A stretch of DNA of 64,000 bases from Alphaproteobacteria bacterium (GTDB taxonomy: Bacteria > Pseudomonadota > Alphaproteobacteria > Rhodobacterales > Rhodobacteraceae). The stretch covers positions 32,665 to 96,664 of the forward strand of contig JAUHZO010000017.1 of the NCBI GenBank assembly GCA_030425925.1. The letters run 5' to 3'. Each line of letters opens with the position of its first letter. Position 1 is the first letter of the stretch. The position numbers and the translations under genes are program-made. The notes below the pieces were generated by a model. The model worked only from the letters and a program-made list of their open reading frames with translations. It made no database searches and had not been told where the DNA came from. Shown one piece after another: positions 33,362 through 42,743 of this stretch.

Positions 33362-34359
33362 ACCTCCTCGCAGGTGAAATAGCCCTCGACTGCGGCGGCA
33401 AAGGCAAACCCTGCCAGCCCCGCCGCCGCCAGATCCGGACCCACGAGGATCTGTCCCGGTGCGGCGGCGCGCCGCGCTGCCGAGGCTTCGGCCACCGCCG
33501 GGCCGACCACGTCATAGACATAGTTCTGCGCCCCGATGACCGAGCCCAGAACCGGACCCGAGGCCACGCCGATCCGCGCCTGCCAGCGCGTTTCGGCGTT
33601 TTGATTGCGCCGCTCCAGGTATCTCTGGAACCGCAGCGCCGCGGACAGCACCGCGGCAACCGGCTCGCCATCGACGGGTTGCAGACCGGCAATGCTCAGA
33701 TAGGTGTCGCCGGTCGTGCGGATGCGTTCGCAGCCGAACTGCTCGCCGATCCGGTCGAAGGTGGAATACAGCTCGTTCAGCTCTCCGACGAAATGCGCCG
33801 GGGCCATGTCGGCCAGGGTCTCGTTGAACCCGGCGAAATCCAGGAACAGGACCGCCGTGCCCTCGTAGCGCGCGGGGGCCACCACGCCGACGGCCTTGAA
33901 CTCTTCATAGGCCCCGCGCGGCAGGATGTTGAGCAGCATCCGCTCCACCTGTTCCTTTTCGCGCTGGATCGCCCGCGTGTTGCGTTCGACCATCTGGGCA
34001 TAGCTTTCGATCATCGATTCCAGTTCGCGGATGCGGGTGATGTTCTGGCATTCCACGATCAACGTCATCTCGCCGCCGATATCGGCGCGTGTGACGGTTT
34101 GCGAGATCACCATGGTGCGGCGCTTGCGGCGAAAGCTCAATTCGCAGCTGTAGCGGCCCTCCGCGGCCAGGGCGGCCTCCATCGCTGCCGTGTCGGTATC
34201 CTGAAAGATCGCGTCAAAGCCCGGACCGTCCGGCCCCGGCGCAAACCAGGTTTCGAACACGTCGTTGCAGAACACCAGCCGCCGCGCCCCGTCGTCGAAC
34301 AGCGCAAGCCCCACGCCGACCGCGCGCAAGAGCTGTTCGTTGAGCGCTGCAATGCTCAT
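33358..34359 (-). CDS. PAS-class III adenylate/guanylate cyclase, 333 aa
   Basis: Residues about 1-120 form a PAS fold (GVGLALFDDGARRLVFCNDVFETWF). A helical linker at about 120-155 (ESMIESYAQMVERNTRAIQREKEQ split over two turns) looks like a signalling coiled coil, and a class III cyclase domain occupies about 165-333. Metal-binding aspartates are expected in FLDFAGFN and in RTTGDTYLSIAG. There are no membrane segments, so it is a soluble sensor-cyclase. Its ATG overlaps the truncated-haemoglobin stop (ATGA), making the globin and cyclase a coupled unit. I cannot decide between cAMP and cGMP. Confidence 0.88.
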   Translation of the reverse strand: MSIAALNEQLLRAVGVGLALFDDGARRLVFCNDVFETWFAPGPDGPGFDAIFQDTDTAAMEAALAAEGRYSCELSFRRKRRTMVISQTVTRADIGGEMTLIVECQNITRIRELESMIESYAQMVERNTRAIQREKEQVERMLLNILPRGAYEEFKAVGVVAPARYEGTAVLFLDFAGFNETLADMAPAHFVGELNELYSTFDRIGEQFGCERIRTTGDTYLSIAGLQPVDGEPVAAVLSAALRFQRYLERRNQNAETRWQARIGVASGPVLGSVIGAQNYVYDVVGPAVAEASAARRAAAPGQILVGPDLAAAGLAGFAFAAAVEGYFTCEEV

Positions 34360-34712
34360 GCCCCGGCCACGACCAGCCCGCGCTTGGCCTCCACCGCCTG
34401 CGCCACGGCCTCCACATCCTGCGGTTCAAAGCCCGCGTCGACCAGCGTGTCGTGCAGGATGTGCTGCAATTCGGTGAAATGCGCCGCCGTGACCGAAAGA
34501 TGCTGATGCGCCGTGTAAAGACGGGTGTCGTCGATCTCCATCGGCCCGCCCAGCAGCCCCGAGATGAACTTGGTCTGATGGTCGATCAGCCGTTTCATGT
34601 CGATCTCGTCGAAATACGGGCCAAGTTCGTCACTGTCGAGCAGCCGGTCGTAGAAATCCATGACGACGGGGTGGATGCGGGCAAAGCCGCCATACTTGTC
34701 ATAAAGGGTCAT
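34356..34712 (-). CDS. Group 1 truncated haemoglobin, 118 aa
   Basis: 2-on-2 globin: LYDKYGGFARIHPVVMDFYDRLL is the A/B-helix signature, followed by PYFDEIDMKRLIDHQTKFISGLLGGP and the proximal-His region (LYTAHQHLSVTAAHF). Start ATG 34712 gives the normal family length (MTLYDKYGG...); the frame is open upstream but those residues are not globin-like. It is coupled by ATGA to the downstream PAS-cyclase, which suggests that the bound gas controls, or reports to, nucleotide signalling. The divergent hybrid kinase starts 116 bp away. Confidence 0.92.
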   Translation of the reverse strand: MTLYDKYGGFARIHPVVMDFYDRLLDSDELGPYFDEIDMKRLIDHQTKFISGLLGGPMEIDDTRLYTAHQHLSVTAAHFTELQHILHDTLVDAGFEPQDVEAVAQAVEAKRGLVVAGA

Positions 34713-34828
34713 GTCCGGATCCGGCGGCAAGGCGCTTGGCTGGCAAAGGTCAGGGCGAAGCATTGCGAAAAAGCGGCGGGCTTGCAAGTATCGCAATCAG
34801 TCCTTCACGCAGCGGACACGCACCGGGA

Positions 34829-37033
34829 ATGAGCGAACCAGAGATCACGCTAGAGGCCCTGTCCGACGGGATCGCCCTGTTCGATTGCGAGGACGAACTG
34901 GTTGCCTGCAACAGCGCCTTTCGCGACCTGACGGCCCCGGCCTCGGACGTGCTGAGCGACGGGGCCGAATTCCAGCTGTTCGAAAACGCGCTGATCTGGC
35001 GCGGGGTCTATACCGAGGCGGCGATGGCCCTGCTGCGCGACCGGATTGCCCAGCTGGTCGACGGCAGCGACGACCGCTTGCCGCCCTTCGATCTGGAACT
35101 GGCGCGCAGCGGCTGGCACGAGATGCGCCTGTCGATGACGCCCGAGGATACGCTGGTCATGACGCTGCGCGATGTTTCGGCCCAGCGGATGCAGGACGCG
35201 GCGCGCGACGAGACGCTGACCTTCCTGCGCACCATTCTCGACACCGCGCCCGCCAGCCTTGTGGTGTTCGACATGGATGCCAGGCGGCTGCTGTTCCAGA
35301 CGCCAAGCTCGCGCGCGCTGTTCGGGCCGCTGGACGATCACGTCGCCACCAGCTGGGCCGCGCCGCAGCAACGGGCCGATTACCTCGCCGAACTGCTGGC
35401 CACCGGCTTTGTCGACCGCTACGAAACCGAAGGTCTGAACGCGTTGGGCGAGCCGTTTCCCGCGCAATTGTCCGCCCGGATCGTCAAGCACAACGGCAAC
35501 CGCATCATCGTCGCCACCTCGCACGACATGACCGAGCCTTATGCGCAGCGCGATGCGCTGAAGCTGGCCGGCCAGCGGCTGACCGACGCGATCGAGGCGC
35601 TGGACCAGGGCTTTGCGCTTTTCGATGCGGATGCCCGGCTGGTCATGGCCAATTCGCTGTTTCGCCGCGTCAACGCCGCGCTGGCCGACATTCTGGTGCC
35701 GGGCACCCCAAGGGCCGCGCTGTGTGAAGCGGCCGGCGCGGCGGGGCTGCCGCTGGGCTGCGTGGCCTGGGATCCGGACCTGCCCGCGCGCTACGCGTTC
35801 ACCCTGCCCGACGGCCGCGAATTTGCCGCGGCCCGGTCGCGGGCCACCGATGGCGGAACGGTTCTGGTCTGGCGCGACGTGACCGAGGCCAGAGTGGCCG
35901 CGCGCGAACTGGCGGTGTCGCGCGAAATGGCGTTCCAGAACGAAAAGCTGACCGCCCTGGGCGAATTGCTGGCCGGGGTGGCGCACGAGCTGAACAATCC
36001 GCTGTCTGTCGTGGTGGGCCAGGCGCTCATGCTGCAGGAACAAAGCCGCGATCCCGACACGCGACGTCGGATCGACAAGATCAGCACCGCCGCCGAACGC
36101 TGCGCCCGCATCGTCAAGACCTTCCTTGCCATGGCGCGGCAGAAACCGCACAGGACGGTGCCCGCGCAACTCAACGACATCATTGCCACCGCCGTCGACG
36201 TGGCCGCGCTGGGGCCCCACGCCACCGATCTCGACATCCGCTGCAGCCTGCAGCCGGACCTGCCGCAGGTCGAGGTGGACGAGGACCAGATCGCGCAGAT
36301 CTTCGTCAACCTGATCCTGAACGCCGGACAGGCGATGGAGGGCCAGGCCGGGGCCCGTCTGCATATCGCCACCCATCACGCAGCCGGCAGCCGGCACGTC
36401 ACCGCCGAGATCGCCGACAACGGCCCCGGCATCCCGCCGGACCTGTGCAAACGTGTGTTCGAGCCGTTCTTCACGACCAAGGATGTGGGCGAAGGCACCG
36501 GCGTGGGTCTGGCGTTGTGCCGGCGCATCGCCACCACCCATGGTGGCCTTCTGACGCTGGCCGAAGAGGACGGCCCCGGGGCGCGGTTCTTGCTGACCCT
36601 TCCGGTCTGCCGCACGGTGCATGACGCAACCGCCCCCGCCGAAGCCACCCCGCCCCGGGCCGCGCGTGTGCTGCTGGTCGAGGACGAGGACGCGGTGGCC
36701 GACATCATCGCCGACATCCTGCACGATGCCGGGGCCGAGGTGCATTGGAGCGCCTCTGCCGCGGACGCGCTGGAGGTGCTGGAGCGCGAGACCTTCGACG
36801 CGATCCTGTCGGACCTGCGCATGCCCGGCATGGGCGGGCGGCAGATGCTGGACCTGATCCGCACGCGCTTTCCCCACATGGTGCCGCGGCTGGCCTTCGT
36901 GACCGGCGACAGCATGTCCGCCGATGCCGAGGCGATCCGCGCCGAGGCCGGTTCGGTCCTGCTGGAGAAACCGGTCTCTCCTGCCGAGTTGCGCGCGCTT
37001 CTGGCGCGGCTGCTGGATGGTGGCGCGCCATGA
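34829..37033 (+). CDS. PAS-containing hybrid histidine kinase, 734 aa
   Basis: Soluble hybrid kinase. Three PAS-like segments occupy about residues 1-355 (ITLEALSDGIALFDCEDELV; TILDTAPASLVVFDMDARRLLF; IEALDQGFALFDADARLVMAN). The HisKA box LLAGVAHELNNPLSVVVG has phospho-His near 386; HATPase_c follows with IFVNLILNAGQAM and GTGVGLALCRRIATTHGG. The C-terminal receiver carries AILSDLRMPGMGG with Asp near 662. No transmembrane helix. Start ATG 34829 fits the PAS fold. Its stop overlaps the start of the downstream response regulator (ATGA), so they form a two-component pair. Input signal unknown; the neighbouring globins make redox or gas sensing plausible. Confidence 0.93.
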   Translation: MSEPEITLEALSDGIALFDCEDELVACNSAFRDLTAPASDVLSDGAEFQLFENALIWRGVYTEAAMALLRDRIAQLVDGSDDRLPPFDLELARSGWHEMRLSMTPEDTLVMTLRDVSAQRMQDAARDETLTFLRTILDTAPASLVVFDMDARRLLFQTPSSRALFGPLDDHVATSWAAPQQRADYLAELLATGFVDRYETEGLNALGEPFPAQLSARIVKHNGNRIIVATSHDMTEPYAQRDALKLAGQRLTDAIEALDQGFALFDADARLVMANSLFRRVNAALADILVPGTPRAALCEAAGAAGLPLGCVAWDPDLPARYAFTLPDGREFAAARSRATDGGTVLVWRDVTEARVAARELAVSREMAFQNEKLTALGELLAGVAHELNNPLSVVVGQALMLQEQSRDPDTRRRIDKISTAAERCARIVKTFLAMARQKPHRTVPAQLNDIIATAVDVAALGPHATDLDIRCSLQPDLPQVEVDEDQIAQIFVNLILNAGQAMEGQAGARLHIATHHAAGSRHVTAEIADNGPGIPPDLCKRVFEPFFTTKDVGEGTGVGLALCRRIATTHGGLLTLAEEDGPGARFLLTLPVCRTVHDATAPAEATPPRAARVLLVEDEDAVADIIADILHDAGAEVHWSASAADALEVLERETFDAILSDLRMPGMGGRQMLDLIRTRFPHMVPRLAFVTGDSMSADAEAIRAEAGSVLLEKPVSPAELRALLARLLDGGAP

Positions 37034-37734
37034 CCCGGATCCTGATCTGCGACGACGAACCCGACCTGCGCGAGATGGTCAGCGAATATCTGGCCGGTCG
37101 CGGCTATGACACCCGGACCGCCCGCGACGGCGCGACGCTGGACAGCGCCCTGATGACCGGCCCCTTGCCGGATATCATCCTGCTCGACATCACCATGCCG
37201 GGTGAGGACGGCCTGTCGATCCTGCGCCGTCTGCGCCGGGATCACGACCTGGCAGTCATCATGCTGACGGCGGTGGGGGAGACGGTGGACCGCATCGTCG
37301 GTCTGGAAATGGGGGCCGACGACTACCTGGCCAAACCGGTGGACCTGCGCGAACTGGACGCCCGGATCAAGGCGGTACTGCGCCGGGCCGGGCGCGGCGG
37401 CAGCGGGGCCACGGCGCAGGGCGCGGCGGCGCGGGTGGATTTCGACGGGCTGGTGCTGGATCTGGGCAGCGCGCGGCTGATCGGCCGCGACGGGGCCGAG
37501 ATCCCCCTGACCGCGATGGAGTTCCGTCTCTTGCGGGTCTTTCTGGACAATCGCGGGCGCGTGCTGAACCGCGACCAGCTGCTGGAGCAGGCGCATGACC
37601 GCGCGTGGGATCCCTTTGACCGTTCGGTGGACATCCAGGTGTCGCGGCTGCGGCGCAAGATCGAACGGGTGCCGGGCAAACCGGCCCTGCTGCGCACCGT
37701 GCGCGGCATCGGCTACGTGTTCGACGACGGCTGA
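37030..37734 (+). CDS. OmpR-family response regulator, 234 aa
   Basis: Receiver domain at residues about 1-120 with acidic pair DDEPD, phospho-Asp53 in IILLDITMPGEDG, Thr in VIMLTAVGE and Lys in DYLAKPVDLRELDARI. A winged-helix DNA-binding domain follows (MEFRLLRVFLDNRGRVLNRDQLLEQ, DRSVDIQVSRLRRKIE, LRTVRGIGYVF). Translationally coupled to the hybrid kinase, its likely phosphodonor. Targets unknown. Confidence 0.96.
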   Translation: MTRILICDDEPDLREMVSEYLAGRGYDTRTARDGATLDSALMTGPLPDIILLDITMPGEDGLSILRRLRRDHDLAVIMLTAVGETVDRIVGLEMGADDYLAKPVDLRELDARIKAVLRRAGRGGSGATAQGAAARVDFDGLVLDLGSARLIGRDGAEIPLTAMEFRLLRVFLDNRGRVLNRDQLLEQAHDRAWDPFDRSVDIQVSRLRRKIERVPGKPALLRTVRGIGYVFDDG

Positions 37735-37798
37735 TCCCGGGGGGGCGGGGTATCGGCGCTCTTCGCCGCCAGGACCGGGAAAGGGCCGTGCCTGCCCG

Positions 37799-38899
37799 TC
37801 ACAGACGGCGCCGCAGATGCGCCACGCCGTCCCGGACCTGATCCGGGACCTCTCCGTGACGGGGGGCGTCACAGAGGGTGGTCAGCAGCGCCTCGGAGGG
37901 GCGGGCCTTGCGGCTCCACGTCAGGCCGCGCAGCACCGACCGGGCCGCCTCGGGCAGGCGATCGGGCAGCGGGTGGCCGGACAGCTCGGCCCAGACACCG
38001 GTCCAGCAGCGCGCCACGCTCCAAGGGTTGTACCCGCCGCCGCCCGACACGATCAGCCGCGGGCTGAGCGGCCGCAGCGCCCGCACCGCGGCACGATGGG
38101 CGTTGTTGGACAGCGACAGACGGGCCAGCGGGTCTTCGGCCAGCGCATCCGCGCCGCATTGCAGAAAGATCGCCTGCGGCCGTAACGCCTCGACCGCGGG
38201 CAGGATCAGCTGCTCCAGCACATGGTCAAACGCGCTGTCGTTGAACCCGGCGGGCACCGGCAAGTTGAAGGCCGCACCGCCTGCACTGTCGTGCAGATGC
38301 CCGGTGAACGGCCAGCGCCGCGCCTCGTGGACCGAGATCAGCCGCACCTGGTGCGACCCGTGAAACGCCAGTTCGACCCCGTCACCGTGATGGGCGTCGA
38401 TATCCACATAGGCCACGCGGGACAGCCCCATCGCCAGCAGGCGACGGATCGTCAGGACCGGCTCGTTGAGATAGCAGAACCCCGCCGCGCGGTCGTGCAG
38501 CCCGTGATGCGTGCCGCCGCCGGGGTTGAACACCGCGCCGCCCCCGGCCACCAGTTCGGCCGCCAGAAGCCCGCCCCCCGCCGCGGTGGCGGGGCGGCGG
38601 AACATTTCCGGAAAGACCGGATTGGACAGCGTGCCCAGGCCGTATCGCCGGGTTGTCGCGTCCTCCACCACGCCCGTGGCCTCGGCGCGTTGCAGCGCGG
38701 CGACATAGGCGGGATCGTGGAAATCGCACAAGGCGGCGGGCTTGGCGCGCGGGCTGGTGCGAAACACCGCCGACGGCAGCCAGTCCAGCGCGCGCGCCAG
38801 ATCCATCACCGCCGGAACACGCTCGATCGACAGCGGATGGCGCGGGCCATAGCGCGACCCGCGATAGATGTTGGACCCGATGAACAGCGCCTGCGACAT
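37799..38899 (-). CDS. Histone-deacetylase-family (AcuC-like) amidohydrolase, 366 aa
   Basis: Zinc-dependent deacetylase fold. GTHHGLHDRAAGFCYLNEPVL holds the active-site His pair, VAYVDIDAHHGDGVE the zinc-binding Asp-x-His, and ALAEDPLARLSLSN with GGGGYNPWSVARCW the remaining active-site loops. Bacterial members remove acetyl groups from lysines or polyamines, and some act with acetoin/acetyl-CoA metabolism. Start ATG 38899 (MSQALFIGSN) is preferred over upstream in-frame codons that give a non-family extension. Divergent from the AbrB-type gene, 76 bp away. Confidence 0.92.
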   Translation of the reverse strand: MSQALFIGSNIYRGSRYGPRHPLSIERVPAVMDLARALDWLPSAVFRTSPRAKPAALCDFHDPAYVAALQRAEATGVVEDATTRRYGLGTLSNPVFPEMFRRPATAAGGGLLAAELVAGGGAVFNPGGGTHHGLHDRAAGFCYLNEPVLTIRRLLAMGLSRVAYVDIDAHHGDGVELAFHGSHQVRLISVHEARRWPFTGHLHDSAGGAAFNLPVPAGFNDSAFDHVLEQLILPAVEALRPQAIFLQCGADALAEDPLARLSLSNNAHRAAVRALRPLSPRLIVSGGGGYNPWSVARCWTGVWAELSGHPLPDRLPEAARSVLRGLTWSRKARPSEALLTTLCDAPRHGEVPDQVRDGVAHLRRRL

Positions 38900-38975
38900 G
38901 TCGTGCAGCCTAGCGCCCCTTCTGCCCCTGCCAAGCGCATTGCCCGACGCGCCGCTTGCGATTAACACCGCAAGC

Positions 38976-40070
38976 ATGATCCCTGCCCTGCCTCCCTTGC
39001 GCCTCGTGCTGCTGACAATTGCCCTGATCGCCGTGGGGGCGGTGGGCGGCTATGTGGCCAGCCGGATCGGCCTGCCGCTGCCCTGGATGATCGGCAGCCT
39101 GATCGCCACCGCGCTGGTGGTGCTGGCCTGGTCCCCGGCCCCCCTGCAGGAGTATCGCTTTCCCAACGGGTTGCGCAGCCTTTTCGTGGCGTTGATCGGG
39201 GTCATGATCGGCACCCAGGTCACGCCGGAACTGCTGGGCAAGGCGGCAAGCCTGCCCGTGACCATGATCGGACTGGCGCTGTTCGTGGCGGTGTGCCACC
39301 TGGGCAATTACGCGCTGTTCCGCCGTGTTGGCGGCTATGATCGCGCCACCGCCTTCTATTCCGGCACGCCCGGCGGATTGATGGAATCGATCATGATGGG
39401 CGAAGGGGCCGGGGCCGATACCCGCATCCTGACGGCGCAGCAATTCCTGCGCATCATCTTCGTGATCTCACTCTTGCCCCTGGGCCTGTCGCTCTGGGTC
39501 GGCGCGCCGGTGGGCAGCGCCTCGGGGCTCAGCGTTGGCGGCCCCGATCCCGCGCCGGTGCCGCCCGAGAGCCTGGCGCTGATCGCGGCCGCGGCGGTGC
39601 TGGGGCTGATGCTGGGACGGGTCGTGCATCTGCCCGCCAGCCAGCTGGTCGGGCCGCTGATCCTGTCGGCGCTGGCCACGGTGACCGGGCTGCTGGACCT
39701 GCACCTGCCGTTCTGGCTGATCGCCACGGCGCAACTGGTGATCGGCACCACGCTGGGGCTGCGCTTTCAGGGCACCAACCTGGCGCTGCTGCGACGCTGC
39801 GCCTGGTTGAGCGCGCTGTCGGTCTGCTTCATGCTGCTGACCGGGGCGGCGTTTGCGCTGGTCCTGCAGGCGCTGACGGGCATCGCCTTTCTGCACCTGC
39901 TGATCAGCTTTGCCCCCGGCGGCGTGGCCGAGATGTCGATTGTGGCGCTGAGCCTGGCCGCCAACCCGGCGCTGGTCAGCCTGCATCATATCGCGCGCAT
40001 CCTGATGACGGTGATCGAATTGCCGCTGATGGCGCGGGTGATGGGCTTTCCCACCAATGCCGAGGCCTGA
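38976..40070 (+). CDS. AbrB-family membrane protein, 364 aa
   Basis: A polytopic inner-membrane protein of the family named AbrB (also annotated as putative ammonia monooxygenase). It contains two internal repeats of about five helices; hallmarks are GLPLPWMIGSLIATAL and FPNGLRSLFVALIGVMIGTQVTP in the first half and LPASQLVGPLILSALATVTGLLDL with SFAPGGVAEMSIVALSL in the second. The molecular function is not established. Start ATG 38976 precedes the first helix. It converges on the ABC-F gene with only two bases between stops. Confidence 0.88.
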   Translation: MIPALPPLRLVLLTIALIAVGAVGGYVASRIGLPLPWMIGSLIATALVVLAWSPAPLQEYRFPNGLRSLFVALIGVMIGTQVTPELLGKAASLPVTMIGLALFVAVCHLGNYALFRRVGGYDRATAFYSGTPGGLMESIMMGEGAGADTRILTAQQFLRIIFVISLLPLGLSLWVGAPVGSASGLSVGGPDPAPVPPESLALIAAAAVLGLMLGRVVHLPASQLVGPLILSALATVTGLLDLHLPFWLIATAQLVIGTTLGLRFQGTNLALLRRCAWLSALSVCFMLLTGAAFALVLQALTGIAFLHLLISFAPGGVAEMSIVALSLAANPALVSLHHIARILMTVIELPLMARVMGFPTNAEA

Positions 40071-40072
40071 GC

Positions 40073-41887
40073 CTATGCCTCTTCCGCCTTCTCGGCCAGC
40101 ACCAGCCATTCCTCCTCGGCCTCGGCCAGGGCGGTCTGACGTTCCACCAGCGCATCGGTGGCCTTCTGGAACTTCAGCGGTGCGGTGCTGAACAGGTCGG
40201 GATCGGCCAGGAAGGCTTCGAGCTTGCCGATCTCGGCGGTCAGGCGGTCGATCTCACCCGGCAGCGCCTCCAGACGGTGTTTTTCGGTAAAGCTGAGGCC
40301 TTTGGGCGCGACCTTCACCTCTTGCGAGAGCTTCTCGGCCTTGGGCGCTGATTTTTCGCGCTTTTCCGGCGTGGCAGACTCGCGCTTCTGGCTTTGATAG
40401 TCGCTCCATCCGCCGGCATAGACGGTGGCGCGGCCGCGCCCCTCCAGCGCTACGGTGGAGGTGGCGACCCGGTCGACAAAGTCGCGGTCGTGGCTGATCA
40501 GAAGCACGGTGCCGTCATAGTCGCCCAGCAGATCCTGCAACAGGTCCAGCGTTTCCACGTCCAGATCGTTGGTGGGTTCGTCCAGCACCAGAAGGTTCGA
40601 TTCCTGCGCCATCAGCCGCGCCAGCAGCAGCCGCGCCTTTTCGCCGCCAGAGAGCGAGCGCACCGGGGCCCGCGCCTGGCGTTCGTCGAACAGGAACTCC
40701 TTGAGATAGCCTACCACGTGTTTCGGCGTGCCGCGCACCATCACCTGATCGGAACTGCCCGAAACCCGCATGCCGGGATCGGTGGTCAGGCTGTCCCAGA
40801 GGCTGGCCTCGGGGTTCAGCTGCGCGCGGGTCTGGTCGAACACCGCGGGAATCAGATTGGTGCCCAGTTTCACCTCACCCGCATCCGGCGCGATCTCGCC
40901 GGTCAGCAACTTGATCAGCGTGGTCTTGCCCACGCCGTTCGGGCCGACAAAGGCCACCCGGTCCTGCCGCTGCACAGTGATCGAGAAATCGCGGATGATC
41001 GTCTTGTCGCCAAAGGCCAGCGTCAGCCCCTTGGCCTCGATCACCTTCTTGCCGCTCTTGGGGCCTTCGGCCAGGTCCATCGCCGCGGCCCCCTGCCGCT
41101 TGATCTGCGAGGCCCGCTCGGCCCGCAGATCGGCCAGCGCGCGCAGGCGGCCCTGGTTGCGCTTGCGCCGGGCGCTGATGCCCTCGACGGCCCAGCGGGC
41201 CTCGGCCTTGATCTTGCGGTTGAGCTTGTGGCGCTGGGTGTCCTCGTCGTCCCAGGTCTTGTCGCGCCAGGCCTCGAAGGCGGCAAAGCCCTTTTCCTGC
41301 CGCCGCACCTCGCCCCGGTCGACCCAGAGCGTCGCGCGGGTCAGTTCGGTCAGGAACCGCCGGTCGTGGCTGATCAGGACAAAGGCGCGGCGGGTGGCGC
41401 GCAATTCGTCCTCCAGCCAGCCGATGGCCTCGATATCGAGATGGTTGGTGGGCTCGTCCAGCAGCATCAGTTCCGGCTCTTCGGCCATCAGCCGCGCCAG
41501 CGCGGCACGCCGCCGCTCCCCACCCGAGGCGGTGGCGACGGGGCGATCCGGGTCGAATTTCAGCCCTTCGCCGGCACGTTCCACCCGGTACATCTCGGAC
41601 GCGGCCAGACCGGCGGCGGCGAACTCGCCCAGCGTTTCATAGCCCGACAGGTCCGGGTCCTGCTCCATGTAGCCCACCGACACCCCCGCCGGCACAACCC
41701 GCGTGCCGGTATCGGGTTCGACCAGGGCAGCCATCACCTTCATCAGCGTCGACTTGCCCGATCCGTTGCGCCCCACCAGCGCGACGCGGTCGCCCTGCTG
41801 GACGGTCAGGGACAGATCGGCAAACACGGGATTGCCGCCAAAGGTAAGCGAGATGTCGGAAAGCTGGAGAAGCGGTGCCTGGGCCAT
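40073..41887 (-). CDS. ABC-F ATPase, Uup type, 604 aa
   Basis: Two ATP-binding cassettes in one soluble chain: Walker A GRNGSGKST and GPNGVGKTT, signatures ASGGERRRAALA and LSGGEKARLLLA, and Walker B LMLLDEPTNHLD and LLVLDEPTNDLD. A C-terminal coiled coil (about residues 530-600, FTEKHRLEALPGEIDRL...) is typical of Uup, which acts on ribosomes or branched DNA. No membrane domain. Complete and of normal length. Confidence 0.93.
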   Translation of the reverse strand: MAQAPLLQLSDISLTFGGNPVFADLSLTVQQGDRVALVGRNGSGKSTLMKVMAALVEPDTGTRVVPAGVSVGYMEQDPDLSGYETLGEFAAAGLAASEMYRVERAGEGLKFDPDRPVATASGGERRRAALARLMAEEPELMLLDEPTNHLDIEAIGWLEDELRATRRAFVLISHDRRFLTELTRATLWVDRGEVRRQEKGFAAFEAWRDKTWDDEDTQRHKLNRKIKAEARWAVEGISARRKRNQGRLRALADLRAERASQIKRQGAAAMDLAEGPKSGKKVIEAKGLTLAFGDKTIIRDFSITVQRQDRVAFVGPNGVGKTTLIKLLTGEIAPDAGEVKLGTNLIPAVFDQTRAQLNPEASLWDSLTTDPGMRVSGSSDQVMVRGTPKHVVGYLKEFLFDERQARAPVRSLSGGEKARLLLARLMAQESNLLVLDEPTNDLDVETLDLLQDLLGDYDGTVLLISHDRDFVDRVATSTVALEGRGRATVYAGGWSDYQSQKRESATPEKREKSAPKAEKLSQEVKVAPKGLSFTEKHRLEALPGEIDRLTAEIGKLEAFLADPDLFSTAPLKFQKATDALVERQTALAEAEEEWLVLAEKAEEA

Positions 41888-41934
41888 GGCGGGCAGCTAG
41901 GCAAGGACGCGGGCGGCGTCAATCCCCCGCAGGC

Positions 41935-42669
41935 TCAGCCCGCCACCGCGCGCAGCAGCTTCTTGCGGCCCGGCGGAATCGCGGCGATCTCGACCCCGGT
42001 AAAGACGTGCAGCGTGTTCATCTGCGCGTCCACCACCGCATGATCGCTGACCCAGCCCCCCATCATCAGATAGGTGCGCAACAGCGGCGGCATGCGCAGC
42101 ATCGCCTTTTTCGCGTCGGGCTTGCGCCGCAGCCGTGCGGCAAAGCGAAAGACATTCGGTGCCTTGACCCGCGGCAGCCAGCGCCGCGGCGCCAGGTGGC
42201 GGGCCTTGAGCATGGCGAAGGCATCGTAATACTCCGCCGCATCCGTCCCGGCAAAGCTGGCGCAACCGAACAGGAGTTCCACCTTGTTGGCGTCGACATA
42301 GGCCGTCATCGCCCCCCAGGCGACGCGCAGGATGTCGGGATCGGCAAAGTCGGGATGCACGCAAAAGCGGCCCATCTCGACGATCGGCCCCTCGAACGCC
42401 TGCAGCGCCGACAGTTCGTAATACTGCGCCGAATAGCTTTGCCCGATGTCGCGCCCGCTGGTCAGCGGCAGGAAACGGAAGCAGCAGACCAGTGCGCCGC
42501 TGCGGGTCTCTTCCACCAGCACGTGATCGCAGGAGCTGTCAAAGCTGTCGGCATCGCGCCCCTCGGTGTCGTGGTGAAAGGCCAGCGCGCGCAGGCGCTG
42601 GGCCGCCGCCACGTCATCATTGCTCTGGGCAAGGCGGGCGGCATAGCGGCCGCGGCTCAGCTTGATCAT
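41935..42669 (-). CDS. olsB: Ornithine N-acyltransferase OlsB-like, 244 aa
   Basis: GNAT-fold acyltransferase that adds 3-hydroxyacyl chains to ornithine, the first step of ornithine-lipid synthesis. Key motifs: QRLRALAFHHDTEGRDADSFD, CDHVLVEETRSGALVCCFRF, VEMGRFCVHPDFADPDILR and LLFGCASFAGTD. ATG 42669 follows GGAG; a GTG at 42678 could add three residues. The partner acyltransferase OlsA is not adjacent. Membrane-associated by substrate. Confidence 0.87.
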   Translation of the reverse strand: MIKLSRGRYAARLAQSNDDVAAAQRLRALAFHHDTEGRDADSFDSSCDHVLVEETRSGALVCCFRFLPLTSGRDIGQSYSAQYYELSALQAFEGPIVEMGRFCVHPDFADPDILRVAWGAMTAYVDANKVELLFGCASFAGTDAAEYYDAFAMLKARHLAPRRWLPRVKAPNVFRFAARLRRKPDAKKAMLRMPPLLRTYLMMGGWVSDHAVVDAQMNTLHVFTGVEIAAIPPGRKKLLRAVAG

Positions 42670-42743
42670 CTCTGTCACCGCTCCGGTGGTGGGTCAGGCA
42701 TTCCCGCGGGCCTGCCAGACGCATGTAACGAAGCCATGACAGA

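Noticed and set aside
38868..38975. N-terminal extension of the AbrB-type protein
   Set aside because: These codons overlap the start of the divergent deacetylase gene and do not resemble the family; ATG 38976 begins the first membrane helix.
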